A stretch of DNA of 64,000 nt. It comes from Patagioenas fasciata (Eukaryota; Chordata; Aves; Columbiformes; Columbidae). Both the position numbers and the translations under genes were made by a program. The stretch is taken from contig NC_092526.1 of the NCBI RefSeq assembly GCF_037038585.1, positions 36,035,501 to 36,099,500 on the forward strand, read 5' to 3'. The stretch's first letter is position 1. Each line of letters starts with the position of its first letter. The notes beneath the pieces are model-generated. The model did no database searches, was not told where the DNA came from, and saw only the letters and a program-made list of their open reading frames with translations. Of this stretch, positions 12,836-26,800 are shown one piece after another.

Positions 12836-15800
12836 TGTATGTTGTTCCCCCACCCTTTTTTAACTTAAAGAAAAACCCTTTCCCCTCTCTCCTCAAAACA
12901 CATAGAGGCCAAAGGGTGCAGGCTTGTTCCATGTCTCAGCCAGCCTGACCTAAAAGACCTAAACCCCAGATCAGATCCTGTCTGCAAAAATATTCCATGG
13001 CTGGGACCCGATATTCTCCTTCTGACATTTTAAATGAGGCCTTCCTCCCAAAAAACATAAATTCCTTCTGCAAACTCTAGTCCTAATCTGGTCTCTGTGA
13101 CCCTCTTCAAAACCACCTATGAGTTTCATCAGGCTGCAGAAACTATGTCCCAAAGGAAAGAAACAAACATCTCTGAGCTCCAGGTCCATTCACTACCGAC
13201 CCATACAAACACAACCACAGGAAAAACTTACAACCCATTGCTCCTCTCCTCACAGCAGCCCAGATCTAAAACATTTATTGTGTATCAGCAAAGGCTGTCC
13301 CACCAAAAAGAAAATAAACATGAAATTCCTCCAGAATAGAGCCTATGAATGTCCCTACTTGTTTATCTGTTACTGACTCCCTATTGGGAAAGAGAAAACT
13401 GGCTATGTCATTTAATGCAAGACATTTTTTGGAGCACTGGTTGAATTTACTTCATCTATCCAAAACCCATATAAAAACTCCTGCAGAAAATCAGGGGAAC
13501 CAAACAGAGGTATTTTTTGTTTGAGAAACGAAAACAAGAAATCCAAGTCAGCTTTTTTGAAGACTGATAGTAAAAGCTTATATGTTTTGAGAGTCTGACA
13601 GGGGATGGGAAAAGAGTAGATGAAATTGTGGAAGAGAAAATTTAAGAGGGAAACCAGTGACAGGTCTACCATTGCACACAGAGCACTGATAAATTACAGT
13701 CGTTGGAGACAGAAACATACCACCCTTCCTCTTCTGACTTGGGCTAGGCAAGGGGCATGGGTGACTGTCACACCAACCTACGCTGTACTTGGCTCAAGTC
13801 CAAGGGACAATTTCAGTTCTTGGGTGATGGTGTTGCATAAGGTGGTCAACACAAACCTCACCCCTTGGGTTTGCTGCTGGGGATGAATCTTTCCTCTTCC
13901 TTGCACTTGAAGCACCTCAAAGGAACAGGCACAGGGTGCACCAAGTGAGTCGGAGCAGCTTGTGCTCCTGCAAGCTGCTGGGCTCCAGGAGACTTCCCTG
14001 TTCAGACAGGGTGTGAACCTGCCTGTCCCTGCCTCCTGTCATGGATGGGAGCAGCTCTCCCTGGACCAGTTTCTAAAAGGACATCAATTTGTGCAGCTGC
14101 CCTGCTCTCCTGCAGCTGGGAACCCAGCCCAGCTCATTTCAGTGGAAATCTCATTAAGGAGGAGGTAGAGTTAAAGGACAAAGAAATCAAGCTTATCAAG
14201 GTCCAGCTAGGGATAGTCAGAGGAAATGCAGCCAGAGTACATGTCAGTATTGTTAATGCCTTTTTTGTCTTTATCTCAGGGTTTATTTTGGCAGCTGAAA
14301 AGTGTGTTTAAAAAAAATAAAAAGGCAACAAAAACCAAACCAAAACAAACACACACCCCACACAAACACATCCTTGTTGTATAGATTGCATAGGCCATTG
14401 GAGAGACCCAAAGCTACTAGAATAAGGCAGCACAGGGATGCTCTCACAGCAGAGCTGAATCCTCACCTGGCGGAAGTCCACCTGGCTCCAGCTAATCCAA
14501 CAGTGCTACACCACTTTACACCAACTAGGCATCCGGCCCCAATTCATCGTTTGTTCTGTTCATTGCTTGTTTTTCTGACATCTCCTTTGGGCCTCTCATG
14601 CTTAATCTGCAAAATGGTGGCTTTTTAGATGCCGCAGTGCTATGCGGTTATTGCTAAACTCAGCCATGTTCTATAGTGGTTCAGCAAGTCATGATGGGCT
14701 CTTCAGGAGCCAAGTCATCCTCCTGCTGTTGGTATGGTTTTCTCAGCTATGATATCCCCAAGACTCAGAAGGGATCAGGCAGTTCAAACAGTCCCAAAAG
14801 CAAACCTGGAAGTGAGAGCTCTCTGCTTGCCAATGACCACATGAGTTTACCCCTCTCCCAGCACTTCTTCCACAAAAAGCATTGCTATGGAGGGCTAAAA
14901 ACCTGAACCAAGCGGGCCTGTCTTCTCATTCCCGGCCAATGGATGTCAGTGACTTATCGATTAATCAAAAACAATGACATATTTGAGTAGCTAGCCAAAT
15001 CTCAACCATGCATACATCTCTTGTATGCTAGAGAAAGATTGCTCTGGATGCATGGAGTCCTCCCCAGTTCCCACAGCAGACTGGAGTCCATGAGCCATCA
15101 GTGGTGGTGTCCTAGAGACAATATCCTCACTGAAGGTCTGTCCCTGCTGAAGAAGTCAAGATGGTGGCTATGGTATGGATGGGAAGCATGTGCTACAGAT
15201 GCCACCCTGTCCCGGACCGGTCTGTTAGAAAGCTTGGTTTCTAGCTACTTTCATCCAGGAGATAACCAGCTTATATTCTGGCAAGCTAACCAAAGGGGCA
15301 ACTGTCATGGTACCACAGATAGACAAGGCACCTTTATGAGCCCATTGGAAAGTGGCTACAGGAACTTTCCCTCCAGGTAAGCTGGGGATGGCTGGGAGTT
15401 TGGGGGTGAGCTGCCATTGCCATGCTGTGGTCCATCGGTCCTGCTGCAAGTGGGAATCTCTGCTCACAAAACTCTTCCCTGGCAGGGCCAAACATGTCCC
15501 TGTCTTCGACTGCAGAAGGAATCATCAAGAGTGACCAAAAGCAGCTCTTTACAGCATGCAAATAAAGCTTTAAAGAGAGCAAACTGTTGAGAAAACAAAA
15601 AGAAACAGCTAGGTCAGCAGTAGATCGGGCATCCTTGGCATGTGTCTCAAGCCACACACAGCTAGGACCATCTGGCAGCAGCAGGCAGGCTAACACATCC
15701 AAAAGCAGCTCACCCTGGCCAGCAGCATGTGACAAAAGCTTGTGTCCCTGTAAGAAAGGGCCCTGCAGGTGACACTGATGAGAGTTAGCAGTACTGAAGA

Positions 15801-18800
15801 TACCCTTTGCAAGCAGCTGTCCTAGCTCTAACTGCAAAATCATCTCTCTCCCACCTTAACATAACCAGGGACGTACATCATGACTCCACCAACTGCAAGA
15901 CCCACCTTGTGTCGTCACATTTGCTGCTGCCTGGTCCTTCCAATTCTCCTCACATCCTCTGATGAGCCTAATATAGACACTGCCTCTTGTGTGTCCAAGG
16001 CCAGCATTGGCCTCATGGCACAGAGGGCTAGCTACACCTTGACTATACAGACCAGCACTTAAGATGGCTTTGGTGACATGTACACCTTTGCATTTTAGCT
16101 TTAGCATGGCTTTTTCAGCTCTGCAATTGCAAGGATCCCACACGCAGCAATTTTCATGAGCTGGGATTCCCTTGACTGCATTTCCAGCACACACATGTTG
16201 GGCTTTCTTACTTGAGCCACAGAAGCAGCAAAAGAGCTGAAATTGTACTCGTTGTGTTGCTATTCGTCGCTTGATCTTCTCTCTCCCCACTCTTCCTCCT
16301 CCCGCCCCCACTTCATTCCACATTTTTCACATTTCTGGGGATTGTTTTTCACCATCCAATGCATTCTGGAACTTGCCCAATAGAAACAAATACAGCTTGA
16401 CCATTGCCGGTGGGACAGGAGGTTACCCTCTTGGTAAATTTAGTTTCTCACTGACAGATTTATCTTACTTAATCAGAACCAAGTGTAGTTAGTGAGGTTT
16501 GTTTTTGTAGACTGAACTTCCCCAAAGTCAGTGCACACACACCTCCCCCTCCCTCCCCAATTACATAAATGCTTTCAGTTAAGAGCTAATTTCCTGGACC
16601 GTGTGCCAGCGCTCTCTCCAAGCAAACAAAACACAAGACAACACGTAAAAAACTGTGCTCTGTGTTGAGAAGGAACTTTGTCCTAATAAAAGTTCAAGAA
16701 TGAGAAGGCGTCAAGGGTCTTTTGCCCATCTCTCCTCTTTCATTTGCAGAAGTAAGGTAAGGCAGAGACAGGGAACGCCTTTCCAGCCTAAAAACACAGG
16801 TTGTCCTGGGAGACCTCAAAAAGGCTTGTATAGCAACAGGGAGAGGTCCGTGTGCTGAGCGATGCTGTGTTAACCGGCTCTTGCTGAAGTCATCTGGACT
16901 TCAAACAGACTTCATCTCTGTCCAGCATGACCCAGAAAGTCACTTTTAGCAAGCACAGCCTCGGGACCTCACAACAGCTGGCCATGCAGGTACCGAGCCT
17001 TCTCGGATGCTGCAATTTGTCTTTCCTGCTTTTGCAAAACGCCATTCCACCCAGTCAAAAGTTTTAGTTGGAAACTAAAGCATGCCTCACGTTAGGCAGG
17101 CAAGCCTGGCAGATTGACCAGGAGAACCACACACCTTCTCCATCTACATCAAGACTGTCTGCTCTCGTCTTTTCCTCATCCTATATTCACTTGTTGGCAC
17201 CACCGAAGTGCCCCATCCTGCCACAGCTTGGATAAGTGTGGGGCTGGTTTAACTAGGCCTGGGCTCCACAGTCCTCTCCTGGGAACAATTTAGGAGCTGT
17301 GTGGTAGGAGAGACTTCGTGGACATATTCCTTCATGGGGCTCCTCCTCTACCTCTGTCCCTGATCTTGCTTCCTTTTGGTTTTCTTCCTATTGTGCTATT
17401 AATTTAAAACCTTAATGTGCCAGCCTGGAAAGGAATGTGCTGTAATGACCATTTTTCTTCTGTTTCGGTTTAAAGGATTGTTTTTTTCGAGCTTCTAAAA
17501 TGCAACCAAGCCCATAAAGGAACAGGTTTGGAGAGAAAAAACTTGAATTCAGACTCCAGTAAGGTCCAGTAAACTTTCATTAGGTCTCAGACAGATGGAC
17601 CACATGAAAGGTAACTGCAACTTCAGCATCTCTTCACTTCTCCCTGTTATGCACGACAAGCCTGACTAGTATAACCAGGTAATGCTTCTCCCCTGCTTTC
17701 TACAGGCCATTCTGGTTGCCAGTTGGAAGGAAAAGAAAAGGGTAGCGAAGCCCAGGGTATCTCTGATCCCATTATGATGTCCACATACTCAAACAGTTCT
17801 ATCAGATGTGTCAGCACAGGCCAGCTCACGATGACCCATAAACAAGATGAGATACTGCAGGATGCAGCACCCAAAAGGACCAGATCTAATAATGAACTCT
17901 CTTGGCATTCACATCTACTAACTTTAATGGGATCCAGACAGGGACCGTAATTAGAGAAGTTGTTTGCTCAGACTTGGCCCATGGAAGCCATGAGAAAAAG
18001 GCTGCTTTGCTGCTGTGCACTGTTAACGTGTTCCCTTTTGGTTTGCTTTTCTATCTCTCTGGACACAGGAAATGAAGAGGATCTGGGAGGATAAGATAAG
18101 GCATGTAATAAATTGACTTCTTATTAGTCTCTTGGTCTTACTACTGCTGCCTTGTTTTCTGCTCTTACAGGGTGCAGATGAGCTTCAATGCCTTGGTTTC
18201 TGCTGTTGATCAGCTCCAATGTCTGTGGCAAATCCCAGGCAGGTTCCTTTTTCCTTACACTTTTCCACGGCATTTCCCCATCCCAGTGCCTGAGGGCTGT
18301 AATTAACCACTTAAAGTTACAGTCCCCAGGTTGAAGCACTGCTTCCCCAGCGAGTCTTTGCTCTCTATGCTTTTCACACATCCTTATCTTATGCTATGTG
18401 GCACGCTGAGGCCAGTACTGACCTCCCAGCTTCAAAGCGACTGATTTCCACTGAACTGGTTTGCGGTGGGACACAAGTATCCATGAAGAAGTTGGAGGTA
18501 TTTGCATCATACCCAGTGTGCAAGAAGAGCCCTTCCACAGCTTGCATTGGGAAAACCCTGTGACTGAGGACACCCGGGGATCCCCACAACTCACCGCCCA
18601 GCCCCTCTGGGCTGAGGAGGATTGCTGCATAAGAAAAACATCTAGGAAACACCACACAGAAAACCAAAACGCAACCCGGTAGTTCTGGCTACCTGGGAAC
18701 TCTGCCTAGATTATTATTTTTTAATGCCTTACTGCTGTCGGTACACAGGCATGAGCCTCGCACAGGGTCACAACCCCGGCCTCTGACGCCCAGGCCTCTC

Positions 18801-20858
18801 TATGCAGCAGCGTCACATACAGATCTAGGTGGGGTTGTGTTTCCATTATAACACCATTAGCGTTTTCTTTTCCCCTTGGTGCAATTAAGGATGAATCCTT
18901 ATGTTTCCTTTTGCGCACAAAAAAGTTAGGTCAGCCCAGAGGCATTGCTCAAGCTTAAGACAGCTTAGCTGGGCAGAAAGGAAGGTTAGAGCAGCTAAGA
19001 GAAATTGCAAAAGAGGGAAGAAGCAACGCAGAAGGGAGAGGTGCATTACATATTTTATGAATTAGCACAGGCTGAGATGGAGTCCTTACCCTGTGACATC
19101 TTTGATCCAGATTAGGCATCTTCCTATATGAAACTCCCAAGAAACCACCCCAGATTTTTAGCTTAATAGTGGCTTTTTTCCACCTTGCCCTATTTGGGTG
19201 AGCAATAACTCTGTCTGTATTCAGGACAGAGCAGCATTTGCTGGATTTCAAAGTTCAGCCTGCAGCTGCCTGAAGCTACAGAAGGACCTGAGCAAAACTG
19301 CACCTAAAGCTGGGCCTGTGAACTGCCTTTTGCAGTGGCCACAGCAGTGGGGGTGCCCTCAGGTGCACCAGGAGCACTGCAGGGGTGCCCAGTGCAGCTC
19401 TTGCTGGAGCTTCTCTTGTTGCCCGTTACACAGACGTGGTTACCTGGTTGTGTAGCCGATGCCAGGACCTGCCAGCCCCATCTCCAGCTGGGGGCTTCTC
19501 CCACAGACTCCAGCTCTCTGCCGTCAACATCAGACCAGATGTGCTTCCCAGGGGGTGTAGGTGCAGCTGGGCAGCTCCCCACATGTCTGGCTTCAGCTGA
19601 CTTTTCCCACTTCTGTCCATCCTCCAGGGGCTGAACCAGACCCAAGTGCTTCTCCTTCACCCACAGACCAGCCACAGCTTCCACAGGGTGAGCTGGGAAG
19701 AAAAATTTCACTCTCATTTTTTGCTTAATGTCAAAACTCCCCTCACTTCCTATAGAAAGCAGGCACACGTGGGACTATTTTTACCCCGGTTTATTTTTAC
19801 TTAGTCTTTTCCTACATTGCCTCTCACATGGCTGTAAAGAGAGCACCCCCACGCCACAGGCATATGAGAGACTGACAGCAGAGGAAGGGCTTTTTCTCCC
19901 TCTACAGCACAGCAGGGCCGGGGGCAAATGGACTGCTGTTAATTACAGCACAGCATCGTTAAATCAGTTACCGCATGCAGCCTTGCTCCCTGGCCCACAG
20001 GCTGCAGCAAGGCTGCTCCTTGCCATCACTGCTGCCTGTACCAGCCCCATCCCTGGAGACATCTCCCAGCCAAATGTCTTCCCGTCTCAGTGGTGCTGCC
20101 CTAAGGGATCTGATTCATGCTGTCTCCCTCCAACGCCACAGAGCAGTTTGCCCCCAGGAAGGCAGTAGGGTGCTGGAGCAAGACAAAAGCCCCCAGAGCT
20201 GCCTTCAGAGCTGAAGCCCAACCACAATCATCTGTGAGGCAAGAACCAGGGCTCTGTGTGGCCCCTCTGGGACAGGGTCTGTGCCTTCAGTCAACGCCTG
20301 GCAGACAGGCAGCTGAGGAAGGGGATGATCAGGAGATGTTTTGGCCAGGGACACAAAGAGCACTGGCCAGGCTGTGGACCAGTGGATTGTTTTGATTTGG
20401 ATGAGCAATGTGAGAAGGTCTGGGTTTCACTCCTTAGGGGAACTAAAACATAGCCCAAGCCTTGGTGCTTTTTTTTCCCAAAGGGGAATCACTGCTTCCC
20501 ACCAGCATGACTAACCTCGCTAATTGTGGCCTTTGCGGTCAAGCAGCAGCTGGGTAGAGGTGTCCGCACTGCGAGGCTGGTCTGGAAGCAGTGCCAGGGC
20601 TGCGGCCAAGGCTTCAGCTCCCTGCAAGCACCTCGGCATGAATGCAGAATAAAACAAGAAGGAGGTAGAAGAGACCAGACTCTGCTCAAGGGACTGTGGT
20701 TTCCCAGAGCTGCCTCTCATCCTCCCAGAGCATCTTACCAGGGCTCCTGCCAGCTTCCCCAGGGAAAAAAATCACTGCCTCTCTGTCCCACCAGCCCAGC
20801 TCACAGAGTGCCACGCTGCCCGCAGAGCCACGCTGCAGCATTTGCTGGCAGGTCCCCC
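12836..20858. other. Intergenic stretch, mostly featureless
   Basis: Apart from the AT-rich tract at 17390-17530, nothing is recognised. An A- and C-rich low-complexity patch lies at about 14318-14370. The longest open frame (15334-15843 minus, 169 codons) has no domain, no coding-like conservation pattern and no splice context. Confidence 0.7.
17390..17530. promoter_or_regulatory. Candidate regulatory tract, AT-rich
   Basis: An AT-rich, non-repetitive stretch contains TTAATTTAAAACCTTAATGT, the TEAD-type core AGGAATGT (17431-17438) and TCGGTTTAAAGGATTG. It stands out from GC-richer sequence on both sides. No open frame or transposon is seen. This is a weak call based on texture. Confidence 0.17.
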
Positions 20859-20872
20859 GTTACCATGGCAAT
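20859..20872. promoter_or_regulatory. RFX X-box-like site
   Basis: GTTACCATGGCAAT matches the RFX X-box pattern (GTNRCC, 0-3 bases, RGYAAC) with a two-base spacer and one mismatch at the last position. The site is a near-perfect inverted repeat. The sequence to its right, to about 20960, has retained CpGs and AT-rich words. One motif match is not proof of binding. Confidence 0.35.
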
Positions 20873-23800
20873 GCTGTCAAGGTTCAGATAACGTTTTCTT
20901 CCATCCCAATTTCTGCCGCTGCTTTATTTTTACCTCATTCGGTGCTTCGTTGGCCATGCCGGCGCAGCCTGCCTCGCGAGGCACCTGGGAAAGGGTGAGG
21001 ATCTGCTCTGCTGCCAGGGCTGTGGTCACGTTGCATGAAGTCCTTGCTCAGGAATTGAGCTGCGATCTTCTGTCACAACAGAGGTAAAGCTGAAATCAGC
21101 AAGCAGATACTAATAAATCCTCCGCTGTCTCTTCACATTATACTTACTCACAGGGAAGAACCCAAAAGGCCTGAAATATTTTTGCTAAGTGAAAGAGATT
21201 CTTTTTTTAATAAAAAGAAAATCTCACCAAGTGTCAGGGACAGCCATGGGTACACGTCCTTGTCAGTGCTGATCTCCGGGTCGTTGGCAGCTCTCCTGCC
21301 TTCCCATCCTCTCTGCTCCATCTTCCTGTCCGCAACCCTCCTCTCCAGAGGGGCAGTGGGGCAGGTGACACCCACCCGTGTCACACCTGTGTAAACAGCC
21401 CTGCCCTGGGGGCCAGCCCAGCCCAGCGCAGTGTCCAGAACAAGCCAGTTGGGTGAGCAGGAAGCCCCCCAGGAACATCTCCTTGGGGCCACAGTCCCTT
21501 TTCACCCAGGTGCTGTTTCCTGGTGGCCTCCATCCAGCTTCTCTATAGCAACATCTAGACATTCAATAGAGATGCTGCCCCAAACAACCATGGCAAAAAT
21601 ACTACCTCTCCCTACCAGACTGGCATTTTCACAGAATATCACATTTCCCCCTTACCCATCTCTGAATGAAGAGGAAGGGAAAGCAACTAATTAGGAGTGG
21701 TCTTGCATCGTCTGCATCCCCAGCTGTTAGCTAGCTGATGAGCTGCAAAAATGATTTTTTTCTCCTTGCTGAAAGAGATTAACCTACGGCTTTAGATGCA
21801 GAAGGACAATGCCTGCTCCCCAGGACAGTCAGGTGCCAGAGGCTCCACTACCAGAAGTTTCTCATGCCCAGGGAGGGATGCAGCGCTGGGGAGAGCCAGG
21901 AACCCTGGAGATGGGGGGCTGCCAAAACTGGGTGTGGGCAGGCAGTGGTACCCACCTCACTGCCCTCAGAGGATGGACAAGGTGCATGAGAATGGCTGCT
22001 GCAGCAAACCTCAGCACGGAGGATGCTGCTCAAATAGCTTCCTAGGGAGTGCTAATCAGTTATTTCTTCTGGAAAAGGGAAGAGAAAAGACACCCTGCAA
22101 GGAGAAGACTGCTGGGACTACCAAGGAGGGCCAAAGACAGCCTGGCACCCAGCTCTCATTGCCAGGTAGCAGAGAAAATATGAGGCCTGAAAATTAAGAG
22201 CCACAGATGCAGGCTGGAGCCACTGTGCTGGGCAGGATGCTAACAGAGCAAAAGAGGGTGCAGCGTTAGCCCCCTACTGCCACAGCACCTATCATATCCT
22301 GAGGCTTCTGCAGAAAAATACCAGGGCTCTTCATTCAGCTTTTCTGCTCCAGCCTGAGCATTGCTGAGAAAGCACAGTACATGGCCATGCTCTGCTCTCC
22401 TGCTTTGCGACCTCCCACGCCGTCCCCAGTGATGCATCTCCAGCAAGTTCAGCAGCTCCTGATTCCTGCCAGTTTCACAAAAAGCAGACAGCGGGGGCGA
22501 GAAGAGAGACGTGGTTGACTCCCCGACTGAGGAAAGAGCAGAATCTTTATTAGACACTGCTGGTAGACCTGAGACATTACAGGAAAACCTGCAATCACAC
22601 CCGTGAGGCACCTGGAGAAGTGTCCCCAGCCTCCTTGACCCTAGACCAGTGAGGCTGTTCACACAATGACAGCAGGGTCACCTTTAGCTGGGGTTTCCAG
22701 GATCTGTCCTACAAAGACATCACTACATGATCCTTGTGCACCTTGGCCCTTTCAGGCTGTGATGAGGGACCTTTCTGCAGCGAGCAGAGGAGGCTGGAGC
22801 AGGCTGAAGGCACCACATATACACCTGGGCAGTGCATTGATGCTGCAACTGCAGCAAAGCCTCTTGTAGAAAGCCCAGACCTCCTCGTTGGCAGCACCAT
22901 GTGGAAAACCTCTGAAACACTAATGTGTTCCTCATGAAACCTGCCCTGCAGCTGAGCCCAGCCTGTGCTCCCAGCACCAGGAATTCAGGAGACCAGGGAC
23001 TTCTCAGACTTGAGTCTGTGCTCTGGTTTCTTGCAGCCCTTGTGGGCTTTTCCTACCACCAATCCAACGAACTCTTTTATTAAAGCCATTAGCACCCAGG
23101 ACATCCTGCAGCAAGTGCTTCTCAACAGCACTTTTTCTGTTACTAAAGACAAGGAGTTGTCTTTTCTGTATGCGATGGACAACTGCAACTAGGTATTGGT
23201 ATTCCATCGCACAAAGCACAGTCTGATTCCTCCAGCTGGTCCCTAAGCCAGGCCATCGGGCGACACTACTCCTCAGTATGAATAAAGTAGAGTGGTGTGT
23301 GCAATTACAACTGAGACAGCCCTGAATTAAACAGAGAGCTCAGACAAGCGGAGCAATCCCTTATCCAAACACTGAACCCCATGGGGATGGGGACATCAAT
23401 ACTTGGGTTGCCATCCTGCCTCCAAGCAAGCCCCGCAGTGCTGGCGCTCAGGGATTTTCTCCTTGCCATCCCTGATTTACAAGAGTGGTACTTTGGCAAT
23501 CAGGCTGAGGATGCTGATCAGCTGGCGTTGGGACATCCTTCCAGGAAAGGCAATCCATTTATCAAAGTGCTTGCCGCTCCCAGTTCAAGGCAGGTGAAGT
23601 ACTAATAAATATCAAGTAAAGCAATGAATCAGACTCCAAAGTGGCTTAATAAATAAAAGGCTATTAAAAAAAAAAACAAACAAACATATATTTGTGCCAA
23701 TCTTTCTTCTCCAGCAGCACCTCTGGGGGCCAGTACTTTGCATTCCCATTTCACAGAGACAGCTCACTGGAAGGAACTGCTCGTCTTTACCTCGTGAAAT

Positions 23801-26800
23801 CCGAACTGCAGAAATCTCCAACAGAGATGAAATTGCAGATCATTGTTTTACTGGACAAAAACCCACGCAAAGCCCCATCCAGGTCTGAGTCACAGCTAAG
23901 CATGCCCAGCTTTGTCCTCCCAGGCTGACATCCCAAAGGCTAAAGGTCCAACACATACTGCAGGCTACATAGACACGGGCCAATTGAAAAGTAAGTGCTG
24001 TCTGGCAAAGAAACTAACTGCTAATTTATTGAAACACTCTGCATAATAATTGCATTTGGATCCCTTCAGCTGTCCTGGGTTTGAGTCTTCATGCAGGAGT
24101 GTGACTTCAAGAGATGGGACATAAAAGGGAGCGGAAAACCAAAGAGATCTTTGAAGCTGGGGCAACAGAGCACGCAATCAAACAGAGCAAAACTCCCAGC
24201 TCCAACCCCACACAGGCAAAGCCTCTCAGCTCCCGTGGACAAGCAATTAGGAAACAAATCAGCCTTCTTTCTTTTCACAGAGGTAAGAAACATCTCCAAA
24301 CCTGGCAGTGATTCATTTCTGTTCCTTTCGACAACTTGCTCACAGCAAGCAGAGCACGGGGTTCGAGCGCAGGGAGGGAAGAGTGACCACTCCAGCTGCT
24401 CTCCTCCTGGCACGTGGGGTGGATCACATGCCACGGAGAGGTCCTGCCCTACATGTTTGTTATTTCAGGGCTGACCAGTTCCCACTGAGATACTCCCCAG
24501 TGGGTGCTTGCTCTCACCCACCCAGGGTTGGCATAGGGGGTTGCTCTGGGGAGGGTTGTGGAGATGCTGGTCAACTGCAACACACACCTGGTCTCTGACC
24601 TACATTGGTCAGACCTATTTTGCCAGCATCCTTGTGACACGATCTATGGAGGAACAGGTTGCTTTTAGCTTTCGTCTACAGCTGTGATTCCTACTGTGAT
24701 TACTGAAGTGTTAGGGAGCTGCAAGATAAAAAAGAAAAATCAATCAAGCAAAACAAATCCTCAAAGATCAAAAGTACTGAAGAGTTTTACACGGATGCTT
24801 CTAAGGAGAGAGGAAAATAAAAAAACCCACACAACACAAAACCAAACAAACCACAAACAACTCATAAGCAAGTAACTACATAGACACAAAAACCCACCTT
24901 CCTGGGCAAACTGAGACCTACATAGGCTCCCAGCACTCCGAGCACAACACTATTTGCCAGGGTTTACCCAGGAAGATGAACTAGAGCCTGTCTTCTACCC
25001 AACCCTCGCTTTTAAGAGGACATTTGGCTGGGTTTTCTTTGCCCCAGCTGTTTCAGCAAGAAGGGGAGATCAGCTACATCACAGTCACTGCGGTATTTGC
25101 TCCTGATGCTGGTACAGGAGCTGCACAGCACGTTGCCTGCTCCATGCCCTCTGTGTTCTTTCTGCCCAAAGCCATGAGTTTCAACAGGTTTGGGTCCTGG
25201 AGCTCCAAGGAGAGGAGAGCGGGGCTGGGACACAGCCAAAAGCCAACAAAGGTGTCCAGCAGCATCACCCCTCACCTCCCAAGCTAAATCTCTCACCAGC
25301 ATCTGCTCCTGCAAAAGCCACAGCCAGGCTGCCAGCGTGGCCCCAGCTCCTCAGGGCTTTCTACCCAACTTTGCTGCAGCTCCAGTTGAGAAGCAGGCTC
25401 TGTAACCCAGTCACTGCAGCCGTGACCTCTGGTGTCACTTAGCAGACACTTTTCAGTCCCCGTGTCTGGGTGGGTGACACAGACATGGCCACAGACTACC
25501 AGGAAGGATGGTGTCCTTGTGAAGCAAGTCCCAGCTGAGGAGCTGGGGGCATTGCTGCTCTTGGGTGGCACTGCCAGGCCCTGGTTGGGGAAGCGTGTCC
25601 CAAGCACAGTGTCCTGGTTTGTCCCCCAGCCTTCCTGCTGCTAACATGTGCCTCACAGCTGGGCTGGAGCATTTCTCCTGATGCCCAGGTGTCTAAGTCC
25701 AAGGGATGGAAAATTCATCAGCCATATGTTGCTCCTCTAATTGATAGTCTTTAGCTCCTGTTTTACCAGAAGGCATGTTTCCCTTTCTGCTCAGGTGAGT
25801 CAGCAACGGCTCTGGGAGGGATTTCCTCCTGGAAACCCTCTACTGAGCAGTTGTTGCCTTCCCAGCACATCCCAACTTGTGCAGCCATCCCACAAATGAG
25901 AGCACAGGGGGACATAGATCCCAGGGATGCTTGACCTCTCAGGTAATTGCCACAGCCCCTGCTAAGCACCCAGGGAGTGCTCAGCCTTCCAACTGCATGA
26001 ACGGATAACAGCGAGATGGAAAGCAAAGGGGAGAGAAAAGCCTGTGAAAGGGCTGAAGATGGAGCAAGAGTAACACCAGCCTCACAACCCCCAGCCGCTG
26101 CTCTGCCACGGGTTCTCAGGCACTTTAGCAGCACTTGCGCTCATACGAAGGTAGAGCAAAAATGGGGTCATGTTCACATTAGTCCAGCAACACAAAGAAG
26201 GGTTCGGAGCTTTTCCTGCTTGATCCGGCTGGCTTCCCTCCCCCCTCCAAGTGAGTCTTCTCTCTGCCTTTATATCCATCTTCCTCTTGGGCCATCTCCT
26301 GGATCAAGGTTGCTGTACAAAGCCAGAGTAATTGCCTTGCCTTGAAGGGCTCTTCTGAAAATCAGCCCATTCAAGAAAACGCGTCTTTGAGGTCCTCTGG
26401 TGCCCAGCAGTTGGGGCCATCCCAATCCCAGGGACAGAGCTTGTATTCACGCTCTGCGAACAACAGGGCATTCAGCAGAAATGAAGAGACAGTAAATTCA
26501 GAACTGATTAAAAAAAAAAAAAAGCATCTTTTCACACAATTTGCCTTGGGGAACTCAGTGTCATATGATGAGGCCAAGGACAGGGACTTGTGGGATCAAA
26601 CAACTGCTGAGCTGACGCTGGGTATTTCTGTTATTCATACCAAAAAATAAACTACATACAAATGGAAAAAGCCTGCGGAGTGAACCACACACAAGCACCA
26701 AATACATCACTGGGGATATTTTGCCCATGAAACACCACGTGGGAGAAGACGTCCCAAGCCATCTTTTCTAACAACAAGGTTCTGGGAACAGCCTAGATGT

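Noticed and set aside
15334..15843. 169-codon open frame on the minus strand
   Set aside because: The composition looks like translated non-coding sequence. There is no domain or signal, and an opposite-strand frame overlaps it.
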